The position numbers and the translations under genes are program-made. From the NCBI GenBank assembly GCA_016713725.1, contig JADJOO010000001.1, forward strand, positions 244,001 to 308,000: a stretch of 64,000 nt of DNA, in the 5' to 3' direction. The notes under the pieces are model-generated. The model searched no databases, was not told the origin of the DNA, and saw nothing but the letters and a program-made list of their open reading frames with translations. This document shows, one piece after another, positions 17,837 through 26,506 of the stretch. How positions within the stretch are numbered: position 1 is the stretch's first letter; the number at the start of each line of letters is the position of its first letter. This DNA comes from Pseudomonadota bacterium. Lineage in GTDB: Bacteria > Pseudomonadota > Gammaproteobacteria > Steroidobacterales > Steroidobacteraceae.

Positions 17837-19406
17837 TATTTCGTTGAAAAACTCGTGAACCTGCCTGCGTATTTTCGGTCTCATGTTGAGGCTGACATGG
17901 AGTACGCAGCGGCATGATGGGACAACACGGCGGCAACCAAGACCGACTGTTTTATTCCTTCAACCTCGACACGCACGTTCCAGCGGACCACCTGCTCCGC
18001 GGCATTGATCGGTTCCTCGATCTTGCCGATCTCTGCCAACACCTCGCGCCGTTCTACAGCCATACCGGCCGCCCTTCGATCGATCCGGAGCTGATGGTGC
18101 GGATGCTGCTGCTCGGCTACTGCTTCGGCATCCGCTCGGAACGGCGCCTGTGCGAAGAAGTGCACCTCAACCTGGCCTACCGCTGGTTCTGTCGCCTCGG
18201 TCTCGAGGATGCCGTGCCCGATCATTCGACGTTCTCGAAGAACCGGCACGGCCGGTTCCGCGACAGCGATGCGTTCCGCCAGCTCTTCGAGACCGTCGTT
18301 GAGCGCTGCATCACCGAAGGCTTGGTCGGTGGCGAAGGCTTCGCGATCGACGCGAGCATCATTCGCGCGGACGCCAACCGGCGCCGCGGGGTTCCATCGA
18401 CGGAGACGGTCGAGTGGCCGGCGCCGGAGCAGCGCTCGCGTGCAGTACGCGAGTATCTGGCCGCACTCGATGAGGCCGAGCCGATCGGCGCCACGCCGAA
18501 GTACCTCTCGATGACCGATCCGGCCGCCCGCTGGACCGCGGCCCCAGGTTGCCCAGCTTTTTACGCCTACTCGACCAACTACTTGGTGGACGTGAAGTTG
18601 GGCGTGATCGTCGATGTCGAGGCAACCGCCGCACACCGCACGGAGGAGACCGAGGCAACGAAGACGATGATCGAACGCGTTGAGAAGCGCCACGATCTCA
18701 AACCACAGCGGCTGATCGGCGACACCGCCTACGGTACCGGACCGATGCTCGAGTGGATGGTCGAAGACAAAGACATCGAGCCGCACGTGCCGGTGTGGGA
18801 AAAGTTCCGACGCACCGACGGCACCTTCACCGTGAGCGACTTCAAGTGGGACGAGCAGGCCAACGAGTACCGCTGCCCGCGGGGCGAACCGTTGCGCAGC
18901 GACTGGCGCAAGTTCAAGAACCCGCGCACCCACATCACGCATGCCGACACCATCGTCTACCGTTCGACCCAACTGGCTTGTGGCAGCTGCCCCCTCAAGC
19001 CGCGCTGCTGTCCGAACACTCCGGCACGAGATATCGCACGGAGCCTGTACGAGAAGTCACGCAACGTGGCCCGCAAGGTAGCCACGACTGCAGACTACAA
19101 GCAGTCTCGCAAAGATCGGAAGAAGGTCGAGGTGCTGTTCGCGCACCTCAAGCGCATCCTGAAGCTCGATCGGCTACGCCTGCGAGGACGGCGAGGTGCC
19201 CGCGATGAGTTCCTGTTGGCCGCCACGGCGCAGAACTTGCGACGAATGGCGAAGCGATGGATGCAGATGACGATGATCGAGCCGATCGGGGCAACCTGAA
19301 GAGGCTCGCGGGCGCATCCGCGCCCGCTCGCCCGACGGATCAGGCGCTAGAATCGCGGTGAAGGGCCGGCGTCCGGCAACTTGGCAACGAGTTTTTCAAC
19401 GAAATA
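17837..19406 (+). mobile_element. Complete IS1182-like insertion sequence
   Basis: The element is 1570 bp. Its ends are perfect 19-bp inverted repeats, TATTTCGTTGAAAAACTCG at 17837-17855 and its complement at 19388-19406. They are flanked by the direct repeat GGTC (17833-17836 and 19407-19410), which I read as the target-site duplication. One transposase gene fills the inside. The intact ends, duplication and open frame indicate a recent insertion that may still be active. Confidence 0.9.
17914..19299 (+). CDS. IS1182 family DDE transposase
   Basis: A 461-residue transposase. The N-terminal part (HTGRPSIDPELMVRMLLLGY, GIRSERRL) is the DUF772-type domain. The catalytic aspartates fit FAIDASIIRADAN near 150 and LIGDTAYGTG near 270; the Glu should lie in the late KKVEVLFAHLKRILKL segment. 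A cysteine cluster CGSCPLKPRCCPN near 355 is typical of IS1182 transposases. The frame is uninterrupted, in contrast to many neighbouring host genes. Confidence 0.92.
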   Translation: MMGQHGGNQDRLFYSFNLDTHVPADHLLRGIDRFLDLADLCQHLAPFYSHTGRPSIDPELMVRMLLLGYCFGIRSERRLCEEVHLNLAYRWFCRLGLEDAVPDHSTFSKNRHGRFRDSDAFRQLFETVVERCITEGLVGGEGFAIDASIIRADANRRRGVPSTETVEWPAPEQRSRAVREYLAALDEAEPIGATPKYLSMTDPAARWTAAPGCPAFYAYSTNYLVDVKLGVIVDVEATAAHRTEETEATKTMIERVEKRHDLKPQRLIGDTAYGTGPMLEWMVEDKDIEPHVPVWEKFRRTDGTFTVSDFKWDEQANEYRCPRGEPLRSDWRKFKNPRTHITHADTIVYRSTQLACGSCPLKPRCCPNTPARDIARSLYEKSRNVARKVATTADYKQSRKDRKKVEVLFAHLKRILKLDRLRLRGRRGARDEFLLAATAQNLRRMAKRWMQMTMIEPIGAT

Positions 19407-19410
19407 GGTC

Positions 19411-19698
19411 GAAATTCCCCGTTGATCGTCCGCTATCGGGGGCGGACCGCACGGGTGGAAATTCAAGATGGAAGGCGACGAATAACGCGAGTGCGAGTCG
19501 TCATGCGAAGATCGGAAAATCCTCGTGACAATTTCCGTTTGGTCCGACTCTGTATCGCGCTTTAGACACCCGTTTGATCGGTGACGCCATCTCCCAATCC
19601 TTAGTCTGCCTGCTGGCTTGTGTACTGAACTCCGTAAATCGGCTTCAGTGGGAGTGGATCGGATGAGGGCGGCGCGGAATTACATGCGCCGCGCGATC
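19411..19698. other. Non-coding remainder after the insertion sequence
   Basis: Roughly 290 bases on the right of the insertion with no recognisable gene; it is the continuation of the sequence interrupted by the IS element. It leads into the second hairpin repeat. Confidence 0.5.
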
Positions 19699-19820
19699 TT
19701 TCCCGGCTCTGCGGGAAAGGGCGCGCATGCGCGTGATGTCGGGCGTCCGGTCCGGTTTGTCCTGTCGCGCGCGTGTCTGCCTTTCCAAGCGCGACAGGAC
19801 ATACCGTACCGGACGCCAGG
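19699..19820 (+). repeat. Long hairpin repeat, copy 2
   Basis: A small hairpin TTTCCCGGCTCTGCGGGAAA (19699-19718) is followed by a 74-bp palindrome (19743-19816) whose arms GCGTCCGGTCCGG and CCGTACCGGACGC can form a stem of about 28 bp. It is an inverted copy of the repeat at 15381-15500. It is followed at once by another hairpin, CCTCTCCCG/CGGGAGAGG at 19843-19866. Confidence 0.75.
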
Positions 19821-19842
19821 ACTCTAAAGCGCTCTAACGCGT

Positions 19843-19866
19843 CCTCTCCCGCAGGAACGGGAGAGG
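19843..19866. repeat. Short REP-like hairpin
   Basis: CCTCTCCCG, six-base loop, CGGGAGAGG. Similar hairpins built on CTCCC/GGGAG occur at 25564, 25624, 53280, 53561 and 63110, always between genes. This looks like a dispersed REP family; it may also stop transcription of DUF1993. Confidence 0.65.
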
Positions 19867-19872
19867 TGCGGG

Positions 19873-20379
19873 TCACAGTGCGCCGATGAAATCCTTCTTG
19901 CCGATGTTCACGCCGCAATGGCGCAGGATCGCGTACGTGGACGTGCAATGGAAATAAACGTTCGGCGTCACGTACTCAAGCAGGTACTGCAGACCCGGGT
20001 AGCTGACATCGCCCGTCGGTCGTTTCAGCACGATGGTCTTGTCCTCAGTACCGTCGATCTGTTCCGGCCTGAAGCTCTCGAGGTAGGCGATGCACTTTTC
20101 GACGCGCGCGACGAGCTCACCGAACGTCGCTTCCTTGTCCTCGTAGGTCGGGATCTCGGCACCGGCCAGGCGCGACACGCAGCCCTTGGCCATGTCTGTG
20201 GCGACCTGCACCTGCCGTGTGAGCGCGAACATGTCCGGCGTGAGCCGGTAGTTGAGCAGAACGGCCGGATCGATCTTGCGTTCCGCGGCGTGCGCCTCGG
20301 CCTTCTTCAGTATGGCGATCAGGTTGCGCAGGGCGCGGGCAAAGACTGGAACCGAGGCGCGGTACATCGAAAGCGGCAT
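19873..20379 (-). CDS. DUF1993 family protein
   Basis: A 168-residue DUF1993 protein with the family N-terminus MPLSMYRASVPVFARALRNL and a C-terminal segment rich in Tyr and His (LLEYVTPNVYFHCTSTYAIL). The fold is thought to be a DinB-like four-helix bundle; function unknown. Upstream on the same strand is the YihY gene, 39 bases away, so both may be transcribed together. Confidence 0.85.
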   Translation of the reverse strand: MPLSMYRASVPVFARALRNLIAILKKAEAHAAERKIDPAVLLNYRLTPDMFALTRQVQVATDMAKGCVSRLAGAEIPTYEDKEATFGELVARVEKCIAYLESFRPEQIDGTEDKTIVLKRPTGDVSYPGLQYLLEYVTPNVYFHCTSTYAILRHCGVNIGKKDFIGAL

Positions 20380-20418
20380 TGGTATCCTCCGGGAAGAGGA
20401 GCGAGTCTAACCCACCAA

Positions 20419-21753
20419 TTAGCTGACACGGGGTGGCTCAGGGTCGCGCAACAGATCGAGTAGCGTCGTCTGCGACATGCTGGCACGCATCGCCTCGTCT
20501 GCAATCCTGGCAGCTGTCTCCGCGGGCGGCGGCGACTCTGGGTCGGGCCGGCGTGGATCGGGCATCTCATGACGGATAGCGTCGAGAATTTCGGCGAGCG
20601 TGATGCTGCCGAGGTCGCGACCCGGGGCGACGGTATCGTCTTCTGCTGTCAACACCAGTCCGCGGCGTTCCAGCAACGACAGTTCGCCGTCAAGCACCGA
20701 CGCCGGTACGTCCATGTGGTCCGCGAGATCCGACACCTTCCAGCGCGGCCTGCCCGCGACGAAGCGCTCGCCAAGCAGGTACATTGCGCCCAGCGCGATG
20801 CGCTCGCGCAGCGCGCTGGTGGTCGGGATCTCGCCGTGACCGGTGCGCAGGTGCTCGGGGTGCTGCACGTAGAAGCTCAGCTGCCCGCCGAGCAGCATCA
20901 TCAGCCAGCTCAGGTGCAGCCATATCATGAACAGCAGCAGGATCGCGAAGCCGGCATAGATCGCCGCCGCCTGCGTCGCGTACACGGCGATGCGCGTGAA
21001 GATCGCGCCGACGCCGACCCACGCAGCACCGCCGAACAGCGCGCCGATGAACGCCGCGCGCCAGTGCACGCGCGCGTTCGGCATGTAGCTGTACAGGAAC
21101 CAGAACAGGCCGATGATCAGCAGGTATGGTGCATAGTGGCCGCGCAAACCCGACGTACCGGTCAGCCCCGAGACCCGTGCCACCATGGCGCTGGCCTCGA
21201 TGCGCGTCAGCAGCACCATCGCGGCAACCATCAGGACCGGCCCGACGAGCATGATGACCATGTATTCGGTCACGCGCCGGGCGAGGCTGCGCGGCCGCTC
21301 GACGTGCCAGGTGAAGTTGAGCGCGCCTTCGATCTTTTCGATCATCACGATCACGGTGTAGACCAGGATCACGAAGCCGACCGTGCCGAGCACCGTCGTC
21401 TGCGCGTTCTCGACGAACTGCATGAACTTGACCGTGAGCTCGATGCCTTTCTCGCCGAGCGGCCGCAGGAACTCGGCGAGCACGGGCTCGAGCTCGCGGT
21501 GGTAGCCGAAGGCCTTGAGCACCGCGAACGAGACGGCGACGACAGGCACCAGCGCGAACAGCGACGAATACACCAGGCCCATGGCGCGCAATCCCAGGTC
21601 GCCGCCGAACAGGTCGCGCAGCAGCGCGTAGGCGTAACGCAGCGGGGTCGCAACGAGCTGAATTGCGCGGTCGCCGGTCCGCTCAGGCCAGTCGAACAGC
21701 CAATGTTCGAAGCGGTGCTGCAGCGCGCGGAAGGGGGTGAAGGCGTCGGTCAA
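20419..21753 (-). CDS. YihY/BrkB family inner-membrane protein with winged-helix-like C-terminus
   Basis: The N-terminal 300 residues match the YihY/BrkB (formerly mis-called RNase BN) family: about six membrane segments, with ALVPVVAVSFAVLKAFGYH in the first and FLYSYMPNARVHWRAAFIGA in the centre. The last 130 residues carry a DNA-binding-like segment (WKVSDLADHMDVPASVLDGEL) and a charged tail. The start is uncertain: TTG at 21753 is used; the frame is open to a TTG at 21834 close to the divergent gene. Confidence 0.85.
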   Translation of the reverse strand: MTDAFTPFRALQHRFEHWLFDWPERTGDRAIQLVATPLRYAYALLRDLFGGDLGLRAMGLVYSSLFALVPVVAVSFAVLKAFGYHRELEPVLAEFLRPLGEKGIELTVKFMQFVENAQTTVLGTVGFVILVYTVIVMIEKIEGALNFTWHVERPRSLARRVTEYMVIMLVGPVLMVAAMVLLTRIEASAMVARVSGLTGTSGLRGHYAPYLLIIGLFWFLYSYMPNARVHWRAAFIGALFGGAAWVGVGAIFTRIAVYATQAAAIYAGFAILLLFMIWLHLSWLMMLLGGQLSFYVQHPEHLRTGHGEIPTTSALRERIALGAMYLLGERFVAGRPRWKVSDLADHMDVPASVLDGELSLLERRGLVLTAEDDTVAPGRDLGSITLAEILDAIRHEMPDPRRPDPESPPPAETAARIADEAMRASMSQTTLLDLLRDPEPPRVS

Positions 21754-21885
21754 GGCGTATCCAGTGACGATGGGCGACGAAAGCGTTGCATGGCTCGCCG
21801 CGGCAGGCAAGCTCAGACCGGTTCTCGGGCACAATGCCGCGTTCCGATCTGCCCCGAACCCAGGACCGGCATTGCGAGGCTACCG

Positions 21886-22710
21886 TTGACCACGACGATC
21901 CGCCGCGGCGAAACACGTTACCCGGCCCGCATTGTCTGCCTGACCGAGGAGACGACCGAAGCGCTGTATCTCCTGGGCGAGGAAGACCGCATCGTCGGGA
22001 TCTCCGGCTTCACGGTGCGCCCGCCGCGGGCGCGCAAGGAAAAGCCGAAGGTGTCCGCGTTCACCAGCGCGAAGATCGACAGGATCCTGGCGCTCGAACC
22101 CGACCTCGTGCTCGGCTTTTCGGACCTGCAGGCCGACATCGCCGCGCAACTCATCCGCCACGGCGTCGAGTTGCACGTGTTCAACCAGCGCAGCGTGGAC
22201 GAGATCCTGCGCATGATCCGCATGCTGGGCGGCATGGTCGGTTGCGAAGCCAGGGCAAACGCGCTCGCCGCCGAGCTGGAGGGCGGGTTGGATGTGCTGC
22301 GCGCGACGGCGTCCGCGTTTCCGCGCCGGCCGCGCGTGTACTTCGAGGAATGGGACGAGCCGCAGATCTCGGGCATCCGCTGGGTCTCGGAACTCGTCGG
22401 CATTGCGGGCGGTGACGACATCTTTCCGGAACTTGCGGCCTGCGGCCTCGGCAAGGACCGCATCGTCGCCGACTCGCTCGAAGTCGTGCGGCGCGCGCCG
22501 GACATCATGTTCGGGTCGTGGTGCGGCAAGAAATTCTCGGCACGCAACGTCGCGGCGCGAACAGGCTGGCACGACGTGCCGGCCGTTCGTGATTGCGCAC
22601 TGCACGAGGTGAAGTCGTCGATCATCCTGCAACCGGGTCCAGCCGCGCTCACTGACGGCGTGCGCGAACTGCACCGCGTGATTGCGGCGTGGGTCGCCAG
22701 CCGAGGTTGA
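21886..22710 (+). CDS. Cobalamin-binding-like (BtuF/TroA fold) protein lacking a signal peptide
   Basis: A 274-residue ABC-type substrate-binding-fold protein of the BtuF/FecB group. ARIVCLTEETTEALYLLGEE is the usual N-terminal motif, then LALEPDLVLGFSDLQADIA, and CGLGKDRIVADSLEVV and PDIMFGSWCG in the second lobe. The start TTG 21886 has GCGAGG upstream. No signal peptide or lipobox precedes the domain, so it is predicted cytoplasmic, unlike transporter-linked BtuF. No permease or ATPase gene is adjacent. The open frame upstream of 21886 is a shadow of the YihY gene. Confidence 0.8.
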   Translation: MTTTIRRGETRYPARIVCLTEETTEALYLLGEEDRIVGISGFTVRPPRARKEKPKVSAFTSAKIDRILALEPDLVLGFSDLQADIAAQLIRHGVELHVFNQRSVDEILRMIRMLGGMVGCEARANALAAELEGGLDVLRATASAFPRRPRVYFEEWDEPQISGIRWVSELVGIAGGDDIFPELAACGLGKDRIVADSLEVVRRAPDIMFGSWCGKKFSARNVAARTGWHDVPAVRDCALHEVKSSIILQPGPAALTDGVRELHRVIAAWVASRG

Positions 22711-22904
22711 GTGCATGGAATTCGACGCGCCGAGCCGACCGGAGACCTTTCGGCGGGACGCCGTAAACCCATCCACGGGGGCTCCGGCCGCGACGTCCAT
22801 GTCGCGGACGGCCCGCCGAGGTCTCGATCAGGTCACCCCATCGAATTCCAGTTGGCCGTGCAGCGGCGCGAGCCACACGCGCCTGCTGCGCGGCCGGCTG
22901 CGCG

Positions 22905-23862
22905 CTACGCGGTCAGCCGCCGCAGCGCTTCGGCGTATTTCTCGCTGGTGTGCTGAATCACGTGTGCCGGCAGCTGCGGGCCCGGGCGCCGTCTTGTTCC
23001 AGTCGAGCGTCTCGAGGTAATCGCGCACGAACTGCTTGTCGAACGACGGCGGGCTCGTGCCCGGCGCGTACGTGTCCATCGGCCAGAAGCGCGACGAATC
23101 GGGCGTCAGTGCCTCGTCGATGAGTGTCAGGCGGCTGCCGTTCTCCTCGTCGATGCCGAACTCGAACTTGGTGTCGGCGATGATGATGCCGCGCGCGAGC
23201 GCATGCGCCGCCGCGAACCTGTAGAGCGCGATCGCGGTGTCGCGCACCTGGGCCGCGCGATCCGCTCCGATCAACCTGGCGATCTCGTCGAAACCCACGT
23301 TTTCGTCGTGCTGTCCCTTCGGCGCCTTCGTTGACGGCGTGAAGATCGGCTCGGGCAGCGGGTCGGCCATGCGCAGGCCGGCGGGCAGCTTGATGCCGCA
23401 GACCTCACCGGTGCGCTGGTAGTCCTTCCAGCCGGAACCAATCAGGTAACCGCGCACGACGGCCTCGACCGGCAACGCCTTCAGCTTGCGGACGACGATT
23501 GCACGGTCGGCAAGGCGAGCGCGGTCACCCGCATCCGGTACCACTTGCGCGAGGTCGGCGTGCGCGGGCGTGGCGAGGTGGTTCGGCACGATGTGGCCGG
23601 TGCGCGCGAACCAGAAATTGGAAATGCTCGTGAGCACGCGTCCCTTGCCCGGAATCGGATCGGGCAGAACCACGTCGAACGCGCTCAGGCGGTCGGTGGT
23701 GACGATCAGCATGTGCCGGTCGTCGCCCGGGATCGCGTAGATGTCACGCACCTTGCCCTGGTGGATGCGCGTGAGGCCGCGCAGGTTCGACTCGTGCATC
23801 GGCGGGGAGCCGCTGGCTGTGGAGCTAGCGGAGGGATTCGTTTCAGGCGTGGGCGTGGACAT
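22905..23862 (-). CDS. purC: SAICAR synthetase PurC (frameshifted near the C-terminus)
   Basis: PurC joins CAIR and aspartate to form SAICAR. It is the longer type with GKVRDIYAI, SDRLSAFD-like TTDRLSAFDVVLPDPIPGKG and VEAVVRGYLIGSGWKDY. After TLDWNKTAPGP the frame shifts: three G at 22978-22980 (plus strand) should be two. Restored, the protein ends QLPAHVIQHTSEKYAEALRR and stops at 22905 with 318 residues. The first 20 residues are Ser/Thr/Pro-rich; a start at the ATG before HESNLRGL is also possible. Confidence 0.93.
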
Positions 23863-23973
23863 GATGGGGCCGCCGGTGCTGTTAATATGCCACGATCGTC
23901 GGCCGCAGGGACGCAAAGTCCTGACCGACTACCCATTGTAACGACTCCCGGGAAGGGGCACGCCCCCGCGCAC

Positions 23974-24816
23974 ATGCTCGAAGGTTGGCACGGCAAGATC
24001 CTCGGCGCGATCCTGGGCTACGTCATCGGCCGCGGGCTGCTGGGTGCCATCGTCGGGTTCGTGCTGGGGCACCAGTTCGACGCCGCCGGCAAGCGCAGCC
24101 GGGCCGGGTCTGCGTCCGGCAATGGCACTGCAGGCCCCGTCGAACTGCGCCGCGCGTTCTTCGAGGCCACGTTCCAGGTCATGGGCCACGTCGCCAAGAG
24201 CGACGGCCTCGTCACCGAGGAGGAGATTGACGCCGCGCGTGGGGCCATGCGGCGCTTCTCGCTGGCCGAAGCCGATCGGCTGCGCGCCATTGAATGCTTT
24301 ACGGCCGGCAAGCAGGCCGACTTTCCGCTGGAGGCGACGCTCGAACGCCTGCGCGGGCTCGCGGGCAATCACCCCGACTTGTGCCGCCTGTTCGTCCAGA
24401 TTCAGCTCGAGGCCTCGATCCAGGGCAATGGCCTCGGCGATCGCCCGCGCGCTGTCCTACAGCGCATCTGTCGCTCGCTCGGCGTTTCGCAACTCGAATT
24501 TGCATCGCTCGAAGCCATGCTCCGCATGCACGCAGGCGAGTACGGTTACAGGCCGGGCGGTGGGTCGTCGCAGGGTCCGGGGTTCGGCACGCGCACCAAT
24601 GCGCGGCTGGCCGACGCCTACGAGGTGCTGGGCGTCGCGACGGGTGCCGCGGACGCCGAGGTCACCAAGGCATTCCGCCGGCTCATGAGCCAGAATCACC
24701 CTGACAAGCTGGTCGCCCAGGGCCTGCCCGAATCGATGATCGCAGCGGCGCACGAGCGTACGCAGCAGATCCTGGAAGCGTACGAACTGGTGAAGACTCA
24801 CCGCGGCATCAAGTGA
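23974..24816 (+). CDS. djlA: Membrane-anchored DnaJ-like co-chaperone DjlA
   Basis: A 280-residue DjlA: an N-terminal hydrophobic anchor with Gly-rich face (GAILGYVIGRGLLGAIVGFVL), a central TerB-like helical domain (residues 60-190), and a C-terminal J domain with the HPD motif in SQNHPDKLVAQG that stimulates DnaK ATPase. It ends four bases inside the possible GTG start of rpe, suggesting coupling. Confidence 0.93.
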   Translation: MLEGWHGKILGAILGYVIGRGLLGAIVGFVLGHQFDAAGKRSRAGSASGNGTAGPVELRRAFFEATFQVMGHVAKSDGLVTEEEIDAARGAMRRFSLAEADRLRAIECFTAGKQADFPLEATLERLRGLAGNHPDLCRLFVQIQLEASIQGNGLGDRPRAVLQRICRSLGVSQLEFASLEAMLRMHAGEYGYRPGGGSSQGPGFGTRTNARLADAYEVLGVATGAADAEVTKAFRRLMSQNHPDKLVAQGLPESMIAAAHERTQQILEAYELVKTHRGIK

Positions 24817-24824
24817 GGTTCGAC

Positions 24825-25508
24825 ATGACGACGAAGCAACAGACTCCGTGGATCGCGCCGTCGATCCTGTCCGCCGACTTCGCGCGGCTCGGCGAGGAAG
24901 TGCGCAACGTGCTCGCCGCGGGCGCGGACGTCGTCCATTTCGACGTGATGGACAACCATTACGTGCCGAACCTGACGATCGGGCCGCTGGTGTGCGAGGC
25001 GCTGCGCAAGCACGGCATTACCGCGCCGATCGACGTGCACCTGATGGTGAAGCCGGTCGACCGCATCATTCCGGACTTTGCGAAGGCGGGCGCCAGCTAC
25101 ATCACGTTCCACCCCGAAGCGAGCGAGCACATCGACCGCACGCTCGGGCTGATTCGCGAGAACGGCTGCAAGTCCGGACTGGTGTTCAATCCCGCAACGC
25201 CGCTGCACCACCTCGATTACGTGCTCGACAAGGTCGACATGGTGCTGCTGATGTCGGTGAACCCGGGCTTCGGCGGCCAGTCGTTCATTCCGTCGACGCT
25301 GCCCAAAATTGCCGCGGTCCGGCAGGTTATCGACCGCAGTGGGCGTGATATCCGGCTGGAAGTGGACGGTGGCATCAAGGTGGACAACATCGGTGCGGTC
25401 GCGGCGGCAGGTGCCGACACGTTCGTCGCCGGCTCGGCGATCTTCAACGCTAAGGATTACGCCGCGACGATCGCGCAGATGCGGGAGCGCATCGCAGGAA
25501 GGGGGTAG
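24825..25508 (+). CDS. rpe: Ribulose-phosphate 3-epimerase
   Basis: Rpe interconverts ribulose-5-phosphate and xylulose-5-phosphate. The TIM-barrel signatures are present: APSILSADFARLGEE, HFDVMDNHYVPNLTIG, DVHLMVKP, MSVNPGFGGQSF and LEVDGGI. The ATG at 24825 has GTGAGG upstream; an in-frame GTG at 24813 overlaps the djlA stop. The partner isomerase gene rpiA is at 44.4 kb. Confidence 0.96.
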   Translation: MTTKQQTPWIAPSILSADFARLGEEVRNVLAAGADVVHFDVMDNHYVPNLTIGPLVCEALRKHGITAPIDVHLMVKPVDRIIPDFAKAGASYITFHPEASEHIDRTLGLIRENGCKSGLVFNPATPLHHLDYVLDKVDMVLLMSVNPGFGGQSFIPSTLPKIAAVRQVIDRSGRDIRLEVDGGIKVDNIGAVAAAGADTFVAGSAIFNAKDYAATIAQMRERIAGRG

Positions 25509-25563
25509 GGGATAGGGGATAGGGGTTAGTCGGAAGGGAGCGCGTTCCGCGCCCGGAAACGAA

Positions 25564-25646
25564 CACTCCCGCCAAGGCGGGAGTGCTGATCAATCAAGTG
25601 CTCGCGCCCGCGCTCCGCGGGGACCCTCCCAACAAGCTGGGAGAGG
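25564..25646. repeat. Two adjacent REP-like hairpins
   Basis: CACTCCCGCCAAGGCGGGAGTG is a perfect 10-bp stem at 25564-25585. A second hairpin, CCCTCCCA...TGGGAGAGG, lies at about 25624-25646. They sit between the convergent ends of rpe and the CRP-like gene and could serve both as terminators. Just after rpe (25507-25528) there is a short tandem repeat of TAGGGGA. Confidence 0.65.
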
Positions 25647-25658
25647 TGACGCCAAAGA

Positions 25659-26421
25659 TCAATCTTCGTCGTCGTCGTCCTCATCGTCGTCCGGCGCCGT
25701 GGTTGCCTTGTTGGCGCGCAGTGCCAGACCGGCCGGGCCACCGGCTGCGATCGACATGGCCGCCGCCTTGCCCTTCAGGCGCGGACGCACCCCGTAGACG
25801 ACCATCGTCTTGCCGCGCGCCGTGAGCAGGCCCTGCTCCTCGAGCACCTTCAGCACCCGGCCCGCCATTTCGCGCGAGCAGCCGACCAGGCGCGACAGCT
25901 CCTGCCGGCTGACCTTGATCTGCGTGCCTTCCGGGTGCGTCATCGCGTCCGGCTCGTTGCACAGGTCCATGATCGCGTGCGCGACCCGGCCCGTGACGTC
26001 GACGAAGGCGAGGTCGCCCAGCTTGCGGTTGGTGCGATCGAGGCGGCTTGCCAGCTGCGTGGCCAGCTCGAACAGCAGGGTGGGGCTTTCGGCCGCAATC
26101 TGCCGGAAGCGCGGGTAGGTCATTTCGGCGAGTTCGCACTGCGAACGCGTGCGCACCCAGGCGCTGCGGGCAGGTTGTTCGTTGAACAGGCCCATTTCAC
26201 CGAAGAACTGGCCCTTGTTCAGGTAGGCCAGCACCATCTCGTTGCCTTCTTCGTCCTCGATCAGGACTTCCACCGAGCCCTTGACGACGTAGTAGAGGAC
26301 GTCGGGCACGTCGCCCGCGTGGATGAGCACCGTCTTGGACGGCACTGCCCGGATGCGGCAATAGCTCAAGGAAGCGATTGATCGCTGGAATGTCACTCAG
26401 GGGTCTGCCGCCGGTTTCCAT
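25659..26421 (-). CDS. crp: CRP/Vfr/Clp-like global regulator (frameshifted)
   Basis: Cyclic-nucleotide-binding domain (GSVEVLIEDEEGNEMVLAYL, GQFFGEMGLF, ARSAWVRTRSQCELAEM) followed by a helix-turn-helix (VSRQELSRLVGCSREMAGRV). The N-terminal METGGRPLSDIPAINRFLEL is in another frame: two A at 26360-26361 (plus strand) should be one. The repaired protein has 253 residues. It resembles Pseudomonas Vfr and Xanthomonas Clp more than E. coli CRP; which nucleotide it binds is not certain. An acidic tail (DDDEDDDDED) after an Ala-rich stretch is unusual. Confidence 0.88.
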
Positions 26422-26506
26422 GCTCCCTTCCTGTGTAGCGCCCGTTTATGTCAAAAGGCTGCGAAGCTTTTAATATAAAGCCGCGCCACGCCGCAAGTTT
26501 CTGACG

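Noticed and set aside
20569..21885. Long N-terminal extension of the cobalamin-binding-like protein
   Set aside because: This part is antisense to the YihY gene; the TTG at 21886 with GCGAGG fits the family start.
25507..25528. Tandem TAGGGGA repeats as a CRISPR or origin-type iteron
   Set aside because: Only three short units without spacers or a Rep gene; simple low-complexity repeat.
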